A DNA stretch of 64,000 nt from Bartonella clarridgeiae ATCC 51734 (GTDB taxonomy: Bacteria; Pseudomonadota; Alphaproteobacteria; Rhizobiales; Rhizobiaceae). The notes beneath the pieces were generated by a model. That model ran no database searches. It had not been told where the DNA came from and was given only the letters and a program-made list of their open reading frames with translations. The position numbers and the translations under genes were made by a program. The stretch is taken from the NCBI RefSeq assembly GCF_000518185.1, contig NZ_JADC01000010.1, forward strand, positions 186,001 to 250,000, in the 5' to 3' direction. Shown here piece after piece: positions 30,938-38,929 of the stretch. The stretch's first letter is position 1; each line of letters opens with the position of its first letter.

Positions 30938-32215
30938 ATGATGAAATATAATGATCATCTCGGACGTCCACTTGTAGCAATCACTGGAACAGGAGTTGTA
31001 ACATCACTGGGACAAGGAAAACAGGAAAATTGGAAAAAACTAATTAATGGTGTTAGTGGTGTTCATAAAATAACACGTTTTCCTGTTGAAGGATTAAATA
31101 CACGTATTGCAGGAACTATTGATTTTCTTGAAGAAAGTACAATCGGTGCTGTAGCTCTTTCCGAAAAACTAGCGCATCTTGCTGCAGAAGAGGCTTTAGA
31201 ACAAGCAAAACTTGATAAAGAAGATTTTAATGGACCATTGTTTTTGGCTGCTCCCCCAGTTGAACTTGAATGGAAAGCGCGCTTCGCTCTTGATAAAGAA
31301 GTTATATCCAGTCATGAACCCACCTATGCACATCTTCTTGAAGTTTGTAGCCAAAAACCTCATCATGCGCTTTTTGAAACTACCCAATTTGGGACAATTG
31401 CAGAGAAAATTCAAGAAAAATTTGGAACAAAGGGGCTTCCCATTACGCTTTCAACCGCTTGCGCATCTGGTGCAACAGCTATCCAGTTAGGTGTTGAATC
31501 AATTCGACGAGGTGAAACAGATCGTGCACTCACAATTGCCACGGATGGTTCGGTTTCAGCAGAATCCCTGATCCGTTTTTCACTATTATCTGCTCTTTCC
31601 ACCCAAAATGACCCAGCAGAAAAAGCAGCAAAACCATTTAGCCGCGATCGAGATGGTTTTGTGATGGCAGAAGGATCAGGCGCTCTTGTCCTTGAGTCTG
31701 TTCAAAGTGCTTTAGCTCGTAACGTAGAAATTCTAGGAATTTTGGCAGGCTGTGGAGAAACAGCAGATGATTTTCATCGCACACGTTCAAAACCCGATGC
31801 ATCACCTGCAATTGAAGCAGTCCGTAAAGCCTTAGCCGACGGAAAAATAACTATTAATGAGATTGATTACATCAACGCACATGGAACCTCTACGCCCGAA
31901 AATGAAAAGATGGAATATCTAGCATTATCAACAGTTTTTGGTGACATTTTAGAGCATATCCCAGTCTCTTCTAATAAATCAATGATTGGCCATACATTAA
32001 CTGCCGCAGGTGCTATAGAAGCTATTTTCTCACTTCTAACCATCCAAACAGGAATACTTCCCCCCACAATTAATTACAATGATCCCGATCCTGCAATTCC
32101 TTTAGATGTTGTTCCTAATCATAGCCGTAAAGCCTGCATAAATACAATTTTATCGAACTCATTCGGTTTTGGAGGCCAAAATACTAGTCTTGTTATTACT
32201 GCGTATAAAGGATAA
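30938..32215 (+). CDS. Beta-ketoacyl-ACP synthase II-like, FabF1XL
   Basis: The active condensing enzyme of the very-long-chain fatty acid pathway, extending acyl-AcpXL toward C28. The Cys-His-His triad is intact: C175 in STACASGA, the histidine in NAHGTSTPE, and the histidine in SMIGHTLTAAGA; the NSFGFGGQN tail is also present. At 425 residues it is slightly longer than FabF. It begins 11 bases after the fabF2XL stop. Confidence 0.93.
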   Translation: MMKYNDHLGRPLVAITGTGVVTSLGQGKQENWKKLINGVSGVHKITRFPVEGLNTRIAGTIDFLEESTIGAVALSEKLAHLAAEEALEQAKLDKEDFNGPLFLAAPPVELEWKARFALDKEVISSHEPTYAHLLEVCSQKPHHALFETTQFGTIAEKIQEKFGTKGLPITLSTACASGATAIQLGVESIRRGETDRALTIATDGSVSAESLIRFSLLSALSTQNDPAEKAAKPFSRDRDGFVMAEGSGALVLESVQSALARNVEILGILAGCGETADDFHRTRSKPDASPAIEAVRKALADGKITINEIDYINAHGTSTPENEKMEYLALSTVFGDILEHIPVSSNKSMIGHTLTAAGAIEAIFSLLTIQTGILPPTINYNDPDPAIPLDVVPNHSRKACINTILSNSFGFGGQNTSLVITAYKG

Positions 32216-32269
32216 TCTTTTATAATTGATCTTAAAACTATCAATCTTTATAGACATTCAAAGAGAATA

Positions 32270-33301
32270 ATGATGCGTGCACTGCAATTAATCAATGAGC
32301 GCCAGCTTAAAATTACTGATATTACTCCACCACCACCGCCAAATCCTGGTGAAGTCACAGTACGTATAAAGGCTGTTGCTCTTAACCATATTGATGTATG
32401 GGGATGGCGCGGTATGGCCTTTGCGAAAAGAAAAATGCCACTTGTTATAGGTGCTGAAGCTTCTGGCGAAATTGTTCAATTAGGAGATGGTATTGAAAAC
32501 TTGCAACTTGGGCAACTCGTCTCAATTTATGGAGCACATACTTGTGGCCTATGCCAAGCCTGCTGCGAAGGACGTGATAATTTTTGCAATCATGTAAAAG
32601 GTGTATATGGTTTTCATCTCGATGGATTTGCTTGTGAACTTGTCAATCTGCCAGCACGCCTATTAGTGTCAACACCTCCAGAATGTGATGAAATAAAAGC
32701 AGCTGTTGCCCCTATTACCTTTGGCACTGTGGAGCACATGCTGTTTGATAACGCGAAATTACAAGTTGGAGAAACAATTCTAATACATGCTGGTGGTTCT
32801 GGTATTGGATCGGCAGCTATTCAAATTGCAAAAAACATGGGATGTACAGTTATCACCACAGTAGGTTCAGACAATAAAATTGAAAAAGCACAATCTCTAG
32901 GAGCAGATCACGTTATTAATTACCGTAAAGAACGTTTTGAAGGTATTGTTCGTAAATTAACTCAAAAAAAAGGTGTTGATGTTGTTTTTGAGCATGTAGG
33001 TGCTGATACATGGGCCGGTTCTATGCTAAGCATGAAACGCGGAGCACGTTTGGTAACTTGTGGTTCTACTTCTGGTGTTTCAACATCTATGAATTTAATG
33101 CAGTTGTTTCAGCAACAACTGAAAATATTTGGTTCTTTTGGTTGTCGTATGGAAAATATGACAAATGCCATGCATAAAATGGCGCAAGGAATTGTGTATC
33201 CTGTTATTGATACAATTATAGACTTCGATAAAATTAATATAGCTTTAAAACGCATGGAAAGTCGTGATGTTTTTGGAAAAATTATCCTGAAAATCAATTA
33301 A
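32270..33301 (+). CDS. Zinc-binding alcohol dehydrogenase-like protein AdhXL
   Basis: A medium-chain dehydrogenase/reductase of 343 residues in the position held by adhXL in the rhizobial lipid A cluster. The structural-zinc lobe shows CGLCQACCEGRDNFC, and the Rossmann fold starts at HAGGSGIGSAAIQIA. In this pathway it may act as an enoyl or alcohol reductase in very-long-chain synthesis; the exact step is not proven. Two adjacent ATG codons could serve as start. It ends two bases before lpxXL. Confidence 0.88.
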   Translation: MMRALQLINERQLKITDITPPPPPNPGEVTVRIKAVALNHIDVWGWRGMAFAKRKMPLVIGAEASGEIVQLGDGIENLQLGQLVSIYGAHTCGLCQACCEGRDNFCNHVKGVYGFHLDGFACELVNLPARLLVSTPPECDEIKAAVAPITFGTVEHMLFDNAKLQVGETILIHAGGSGIGSAAIQIAKNMGCTVITTVGSDNKIEKAQSLGADHVINYRKERFEGIVRKLTQKKGVDVVFEHVGADTWAGSMLSMKRGARLVTCGSTSGVSTSMNLMQLFQQQLKIFGSFGCRMENMTNAMHKMAQGIVYPVIDTIIDFDKINIALKRMESRDVFGKIILKIN

Positions 33302-33303
33302 TT

Positions 33304-34236
33304 ATGATAAAGTATTATATTAAGTTTTTAATGTATCGTTTTAAAATTATTATAAAAAATTATTTTAATTTTCTGTGGACATACCTATTAATCGGTTTTC
33401 TAGCTATTTTACGACATCTTCCTGCTAATATTGGTTTTTCTTTTTTTTCCTGGTTAGCAAAAACATTTGGTCCTCTTGTACCCCGTCATAAAATTGCGCT
33501 TGCCAATCTTAAAGCAGCATATCCAGAAAAAACAGAACAAGAATTGTGCACAATTGCAATAGAAATGTGGGAAAATATGGGGCGACTTCTAGCCGAATAT
33601 ATTTTTCTTGATAAAATTTTTGATTTCGATCCCAATGCTGATAAGCCAGGATTGGTTGAAGTCAACGGCATTGAAATATTTCAACGATTAAAAAATGAAA
33701 AAAAACCACATATTTTTTTCACAGCCCACACTGGAAATTTTGAGCTTCTTCCTATATGCGCTCAAAGTTTTGATCTTAAAGTCACAGTATTATTTAGACC
33801 ACCCAACAATCCCTATATTGCCAAACAAATTCTTAAAGCTCGCAGAACCTCTATGGGACATCTTGTACCATCCAAAGCTGGTGCAGTTTGGGCACTAGCA
33901 GCTAAATTAGCAAAAGGTGAAAACACCGGCGTCCTTGTCGACCAAAAGTTTCGTCGAGGTATTCCTGGAACATTTTTCAACCGACCAGTTAAAACAAATC
34001 CTTTAATTATAAAGCTCGCTCGACAATATAATTGCGATATTTATCCAGCACGTTGTATCCGACTAGCTGGAGGACGCTATCGTTTAGATTTATATGAGCG
34101 TATAGACCTACCACTTGATGAAAAAAATGAAGTTAATATAATCGCTTCCACACAAAAATTAAACGATATTGTTGAAGCTTGGGTACGTGAATATCCTGGA
34201 CAATGGATGTGGTTTCATAAACGCTGGGATTTATAA
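33304..34236 (+). CDS. lpxXL: Lipid A very-long-chain acyltransferase LpxXL
   Basis: Transfers the C28 residue from AcpXL to the lipid A precursor, making the membrane-spanning secondary acyl chain. An N-terminal membrane anchor lies at about residues 20-40. The LpxL-family active site appears as TAHTGNFELLP (HX4E motif), with RPPNNPYI and DQKFRRGIPGTFF following. The length of 310 residues is normal. It closes the operon; the remains of mazG follow at once. Confidence 0.93.
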   Translation: MIKYYIKFLMYRFKIIIKNYFNFLWTYLLIGFLAILRHLPANIGFSFFSWLAKTFGPLVPRHKIALANLKAAYPEKTEQELCTIAIEMWENMGRLLAEYIFLDKIFDFDPNADKPGLVEVNGIEIFQRLKNEKKPHIFFTAHTGNFELLPICAQSFDLKVTVLFRPPNNPYIAKQILKARRTSMGHLVPSKAGAVWALAAKLAKGENTGVLVDQKFRRGIPGTFFNRPVKTNPLIIKLARQYNCDIYPARCIRLAGGRYRLDLYERIDLPLDEKNEVNIIASTQKLNDIVEAWVREYPGQWMWFHKRWDL

Positions 34237-34269
34237 TTATATCATATAGAAAAAGACGTTAAGTGCTAG

Positions 34270-35094
34270 ACACCAAAAGATATCAACGACCTTATTACCA
34301 TTGTAGCGGCATTATGAAACCGTGATAATGGTTGCACTTGAAATATAAAACAAACTTTTGAATCTATTATACCTTATATGCTTGAAGAAACTTACGAAGT
34401 TATTGATGCCATTGAACGAGGCAATCGAATGAATCTTTGTGAAGAACTCGGCAATCTTCTTTTACAGGTAGTATATCACCCCATGATCGCTAAAGAAGAA
34501 AGAAGTTTTACTTTTGAAGATGTTGTTTATGCAATTACTGCAAAAATGCTTCGACGCCATCCCCATGTTTTTGGAAATACAGAGAAAAAAGCCGTGGTTT
34601 TGTAGAAGGAATGTGGGAACATATCAAGAAAATAGAGAAAGCTGAACAGAAAAAACAACATGGAGAAAATATATCAGATAATGTACTAACAAGTTATCTT
34701 GCACAAGTAAAATCAGCCCAACCAGCTGATCAAGAGAGAGGCACTCGCGTTACAAAAAACAGCTGCTACAGTTGGTTTTAAATGGTATAAGAGTGATCAA
34801 ATTTTTGAGAAAATCAAAGAAGAACTTAATGAGCTAAAAGAAGCAATAAAAATCGAAAAAAATTCAGATATAGAAATAAAATTCGGTGATCTTTATTTCA
34901 CGATATTGAATCTTGCACATCACTTGAATATTGATCCACAAAAAGCACTTAAAAAAACTAATATAAAATTTCGGCATCGCTTTGTGGATATTGAGGAAAA
35001 TTTATCAGTTCAGTCTAAAATGCTGACCGATGTATCTCTACAATCTCTACAGGAGATAAAAGATCTTTGGAATAAAGCCAAAAATAAACAATAA
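34270..35094 (+). pseudogene. mazG: Broken nucleoside triphosphate pyrophosphohydrolase gene (mazG)
   Basis: Homologous to the house-cleaning NTP pyrophosphohydrolase MazG, but not translatable as one protein. Reading in one frame gives DINDLITIVAAL, a TGA at 34315, NRDNGCT, a second TGA at 34339 where a tryptophan is expected, then FESIIPYMLEETYEV and LCEELGNLLLQVVYH. A one-base insertion in the A-run at 34585-34590 shifts the frame (SRGFVEGMWEHIK continues in the next), and a second one-base insertion at about 34740 shifts it again to reach VGFKWYKSDQIF and the natural stop at 35094. No start codon is preserved. The nonsense and frameshift lesions make this a clear pseudogene. Confidence 0.9.
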
Positions 35095-35161
35095 GAAAAA
35101 GTTATTTATAACAACTTAATGAATATCACTAAAAATATCGTGTAAATAACTGTTATTTAAT

Positions 35162-35539
35162 TCAATTCGTCTTGTATGTTTCATTTATCTGATTTTGTGA
35201 AACAGGACGAATCTCTACCGATTCACCACACCCACAAGCTGAAACTTGATTAGGGTTATTAAATACAAAACCTGAACGAAGCGTTGTGACCTCATAATCC
35301 ATCTGCGTTCCTAATAAAAATAATACTGCATCGCGTGCAATAAAAACACGAGCACCGTCAACTTCAACAACATCGGCATCATGCATTTCTTCTGTTACAA
35401 GAGCTATTGTATACTCCATACCCGCACAGCCACCTTTCTTGATACCAACAAGAATACCATGTGCATTTTTTGTTTCCATAATAACCTTAATGCGATCTAT
35501 GGCAGATTCTGTTAAACTTATTATTGAAAAATGACTCAT
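35162..35539 (-). CDS. IscA/SufA-type iron-sulfur carrier
   Basis: An A-type Fe-S carrier protein of the HesB/IscA family. The three conserved cysteines are present at C38 (GGCAGMEY) and C102/C104 (SACGCGES). It can carry iron or clusters to apoproteins. The length of 125 residues is slightly above the usual 107-120 because of a short C-terminal tail. It is alone here, apart from the suf genes, so whether it is ErpA-, SufA- or IscA-like cannot be decided from sequence alone. Confidence 0.9.
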   Translation of the reverse strand: MSHFSIISLTESAIDRIKVIMETKNAHGILVGIKKGGCAGMEYTIALVTEEMHDADVVEVDGARVFIARDAVLFLLGTQMDYEVTTLRSGFVFNNPNQVSACGCGESVEIRPVSQNQINETYKTN

Positions 35540-36086
35540 TGTTTACTCTTCTTTATTAAATAGGGATTTTAGCTGCAATAATATTATTTTTGATATTTAA
35601 AATGAGCAAATAAAATTATGTACATATCTCTTCAGATTTTTATGGCTACTTATTAAACAGTCGAGAAGTGTTTTTTTAATATTTTAAATAAAAAATCTTC
35701 GTTCTGTTCAATCTATCACTATATCAATATAATTGATCTATCCTCAAAAGATTCTCAGCATAAAAAAGAGACCTCCGTCCTCCTCCACTCATGGAGCAGT
35801 TAAAAATAAATTCATTTGAAACTATAAAAAACCTATCCATTCGCTTTCCATTATACATAAACTGATCAATTAAGCTATGCATATAACAATTACTAAAATC
35901 AATAAACAAACAAGAAGTTTGGTGATCGAATTACTTATCTCGAGTGAATCATAAACACCGAATTACAAAATCTTTCTCTCATCATCTTAGTGCTTCTTTC
36001 TTGTGACAAAAGAGTACTTTGATAAATTTGATTTTGTTTTTTCTCTTGCCTTTAAAGAAACAGTCGTTTAGTCGTGCTGGATGGTT
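35540..36086. other. Non-coding interval before tRNA-Pro
   Basis: About 550 AT-rich bases. Short open frames exist on the minus strand but lack family features. A GC-richer patch around 35770-35800 stands out from the AT background but was not matched to any known RNA. Confidence 0.5.
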
Positions 36087-36163
<77 letters not shown>

Positions 36164-36311
36164 TCTCTCAAAATAGGAAGAATGATGCTTTCTTAAAGAG
36201 AAAACTTCTCCAATTCTCATATGTAATTTTTGAAAAATCTATTCTACTTTTTCAATTATTCATGACCGTTTTTTACATAAAGAATTTTCAGACTTTCCCT
36301 TCAATAAAATA

Positions 36312-36341
36312 TAAAAAAACGCGAGATCTTTATCCCGCGTT
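36312..36341 (-). terminator. Rho-independent terminator of the hsp20 gene
   Basis: On the minus strand, AACGCGGGA pairs with TCTCGCGTT (one mismatch in nine) around a short loop, followed directly by a run of seven T residues. It sits 25 bases after the small heat-shock gene stop. Confidence 0.8.
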
Positions 36342-36366
36342 ACTCAAATAACTTAGAAAATTATAA

Positions 36367-36864
36367 TTATTCTTTTGCATTAAGCTCTAAGTTTTCTGTA
36401 CATGCACTATGATTATTGCTATTTTTAATAACAGATGGTGTTGCTTGTACAACTATCTTCCTTGGCTTCAATTCAGCTGGCACTTCTCTTTTAAGTTGAA
36501 TATGAAGAAGGCCATCACTCAATTCTGCTCCAATAACTTTAACATGATCAGCTAAATGAAAACGCCGCTCAAAAGCACGTGAAGCGATTCCTCGATAAAG
36601 AAACTCACGTCCTGCACCTTCATTTTCAGGCATTTTCTCACCCTTAATGGTTAGCTGATTACAATGCATTTCAATATCGATTTCATTCTGTGAAAAACCA
36701 GCAACAGCCATAGAAATTCTATAAGAATCCTCACCTAAACGCTCAATATTATATGGTGGATAAGAAGAAATATCATCCAGTTGTGTCTTGGAATCAAACC
36801 AATTAAGAAGATGGTCAAAACCTACTGTTGAACGATAAAACGGCGAAAAATCTACTTGACGCAT
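36367..36864 (-). CDS. Small heat-shock protein, Hsp20/IbpA family
   Basis: A holdase chaperone that binds unfolding proteins. The alpha-crystallin domain covers about residues 30-135, with YRISMAVAGFSQNEIDI, the FLYRGIASRAFERRF strand and HIQLKREVP; the C-terminal extension contains the anchoring motif RKIVV. The start at 36864 gives 165 residues and is fixed by a strong AAAGGAGGG site. Upstream on the same strand are an RpoH-like promoter and a leader with the features of a ROSE thermometer, so expression is expected to be heat-induced both transcriptionally and translationally. Confidence 0.93.
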   Translation of the reverse strand: MRQVDFSPFYRSTVGFDHLLNWFDSKTQLDDISSYPPYNIERLGEDSYRISMAVAGFSQNEIDIEMHCNQLTIKGEKMPENEGAGREFLYRGIASRAFERRFHLADHVKVIGAELSDGLLHIQLKREVPAELKPRKIVVQATPSVIKNSNNHSACTENLELNAKE

Positions 36865-36958
36865 AAGCTTGCCCTCCTTTAGAGCGACTATAATTGATCC
36901 TTCAAGTCTCCAAATGGCAGACATATTTGCAGACCAACAGTCCCATCATGGCGACTGT
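36865..36958 (-). promoter_or_regulatory. ROSE-like RNA thermometer in the hsp20 leader
   Basis: The likely leader of about 94 bases begins with a hairpin (ACAGTC with GACTGT, 36937-36958) and ends with TCGCTCTAAAGGAGGGC. There GCTCT can pair with AGGGC, enclosing the ribosome-binding site in a small loop. The sequence TCGCT just before it matches the UYGCU element of rhizobial ROSE thermometers, known to control hspA-type genes by melting at high temperature. Intermediate helices are plausible but were not computed. Confidence 0.65.
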
Positions 36959-36963
36959 AATGT

Positions 36964-36994
36964 TTATTTGGGAACAAATCTTTTTTATTTCAAC
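36964..36994 (-). promoter_or_regulatory. Predicted RpoH (sigma-32) promoter of hsp20
   Basis: On the minus strand GTTGAAA and CCCAAATA are separated by about 15 bases, close to the alphaproteobacterial sigma-32 pattern (CTTGAA ... CCYATnT). The predicted transcript start falls beside the first hairpin of the leader. Confidence 0.6.
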
Positions 36995-37127
36995 TCTTTT
37001 GCACTTTAATTTGCAAAAACACGTATAAATAAAATAACTGTTTTTTAACTATTCATCAGCATTACAAGTAACAGAAACTTTTTTATCTTGCATCAATTTA
37101 TGCATATACATCAATAAAGGATGCCAA

Positions 37128-38012
37128 TTGAAAACACCTTTTGATTCTACAGCCTCGAATTCTCCTCTCTCTAATATGCATAGTAGTAGCTATTTAAAAA
37201 TAGCCAACGATCGTGAGATTCGATTTGCAATAACAAATTCTGCAACAAAAAAAGCTAAAGGAACTGTTGTTATTCTTGAAAATTATGCAGATGCTATAGA
37301 AGAATATTTTTTACCAATGAATGAAATCTCCCAACGCGGTTTTTATACCACGATATTTGATTGGTTTGGTCGAGAGGAAAATCAACCTAATAAACAAAAA
37401 TGGAATCGGCATAATTATTTCGATATTAACAATTATATTAATAATTTATCAGAATTTCTTAAAAATTTTGTTTATCTAAATTGTCCTCCACCTTACTATA
37501 TGCTTACTTATGGTATGGGAGGGTTAATAGCACTTAACGGATTAAGCCTTATCAATCACCAATTCAACAGAATGCTTTGCGTTTCTCCCCTTTTTGCTCC
37601 ATTAGGTAATAAAACAAATAGTTTTCAACATAAATTAACACAATTTTTTTCCGATATAGGTTTTGGTTTCTTACCTGTTAAAAGTGAAAAAAAATTAAAA
37701 CAGGCAAATACGCAATCTAATCTTCTTTTCAATCGACCAACATCTCGATGGATGTCCTCAACACTCAATGCAATCAGCGCAATGAAAACAAATATACTTC
37801 ATGGAAATTTACAAATTCCAACACTGTTTATCCTTGCTAATCAAAATAATATTGTGAATAATATTGAAGTGCGACGATTATGTCGATCAACGCGTTTGAC
37901 AGACAGTATCACAATTATAGGAGCTGAACTCGATACGATAATGCGTAAAGAAAACTATCGTAAACAGTTTTGGGCTGCATTTGATGCCTTTATTCATAGC
38001 AATTATCAATAA
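37128..38012 (+). CDS. Alpha/beta-hydrolase-fold protein without catalytic triad
   Basis: A lysophospholipase-like protein (294 residues) that keeps the family scaffold: GTVVILENYADAIEEYF, the lid region, the nucleophile-elbow strand, IPTLFILANQNN and IIGAELD. At the nucleophile elbow the sequence is TYGMGGL where a GHSMGG serine is expected (glycine at residue 129). The acid position reads NQNN (asparagine at about residue 240) and the histidine position reads leucine (about residue 268). The frame is open throughout, so it looks like a maintained pseudoenzyme rather than a decayed gene. It starts at TTG after AAAGGA. The function is unknown. Confidence 0.75.
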   Translation: MKTPFDSTASNSPLSNMHSSSYLKIANDREIRFAITNSATKKAKGTVVILENYADAIEEYFLPMNEISQRGFYTTIFDWFGREENQPNKQKWNRHNYFDINNYINNLSEFLKNFVYLNCPPPYYMLTYGMGGLIALNGLSLINHQFNRMLCVSPLFAPLGNKTNSFQHKLTQFFSDIGFGFLPVKSEKKLKQANTQSNLLFNRPTSRWMSSTLNAISAMKTNILHGNLQIPTLFILANQNNIVNNIEVRRLCRSTRLTDSITIIGAELDTIMRKENYRKQFWAAFDAFIHSNYQ

Positions 38013-38396
38013 ATACACAATCCTCACACTATGAAAACATTACTCTACCTATAAACTTTCGATATAAAAAATAATAGAATAATCTTCTAATTTTTTAATA
38101 TCAGCAGCTCCTAAAACTGACATAATCATGAAATTGATATAATCGATCTGATTAGGATCAGAAGAAGTGAAAAGAAACAAAGTCTGCACTTAAGTGAACC
38201 TAAAACACTCAAATGTTTGATTTCTGACCAAAATTATGTGCATTATGAATTCAAAAATTAAAAATAATATAGCCAAGAAATTAACCATTTCGCCATTCAT
38301 TTTTATTATAAGCATTTTATAGCTTTTCCTATAAATGCTCTACATTGTATAGATCAATATGATAAATTCTGATAAATAAAGCAACTGGACATAATG
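38013..38396. other. Interval between the hydrolase-like gene and cpdR
   Basis: No firm gene. The minus strand holds an open stretch at 38049-38189 (46 codons from a GTG) that reads like the tail of a protein, ending DYSIIFYIESL, and could be a gene remnant. The right end must contain the cpdR promoter. Confidence 0.5.
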
Positions 38397-38759
38397 ATGA
38401 AACGAATCTTGCTTGCAGAAGATGATAATGATATGCGTCGCTTTTTAGTAAAAGCACTTGAACGTGCCGGCTATGAAGTTACCGATTTCGATAATGGCGT
38501 TAGCGCATATGAATGTCTACAAGAAGAGCCATTTTCTCTTCTACTTACTGATATTGTGATGCCAGAAATGGATGGAATTGAGTTAGCACGACGCGCTACT
38601 GAAATTGATCCTGATTTACGAGTAATGTTCATTACAGGCTTTGCGGCAGTCGCGTTAAATCCAAATCACGATGCCCCTCCTGATGCTAAAGTACTTTCTA
38701 AACCGTTTCATTTACGTGAATTGGTTAGTGAAATTGAAAAAATACTTATAGCTGCTTGA
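38397..38759 (+). CDS. cpdR: Response regulator CpdR
   Basis: A single-domain receiver protein (120 residues) that, when unphosphorylated, directs ClpXP to CtrA and other substrates in the alphaproteobacterial cell cycle. The receiver landmarks are there: acidic pair in LAEDDNDM, phosphoacceptor aspartate in LLLTDIVMPEMDG, threonine in VMFITGF, and lysine in LSKPFHL. There is no output domain. The sequence ITGFAAVALNP is characteristic of CpdR. Adjacent ATG codons at 38394 and 38397 are both possible; the second fits the family. Confidence 0.93.
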   Translation: MKRILLAEDDNDMRRFLVKALERAGYEVTDFDNGVSAYECLQEEPFSLLLTDIVMPEMDGIELARRATEIDPDLRVMFITGFAAVALNPNHDAPPDAKVLSKPFHLRELVSEIEKILIAA

Positions 38760-38854
38760 AAAAAATACCCTTTTAAATTATTGGTATTTTATTATAAAAA
38801 TTCAATCAAGCATTAACGTTTATAGTTTATATGTGTATGCTACTATTATAAAAT

Positions 38855-38926
<72 letters not shown>

Positions 38927-38929
38927 CCG

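Noticed and set aside
35724-35909. A 61-codon minus-strand open frame before tRNA-Pro
   Set aside because: No supporting start signal or family resemblance; treated as chance.
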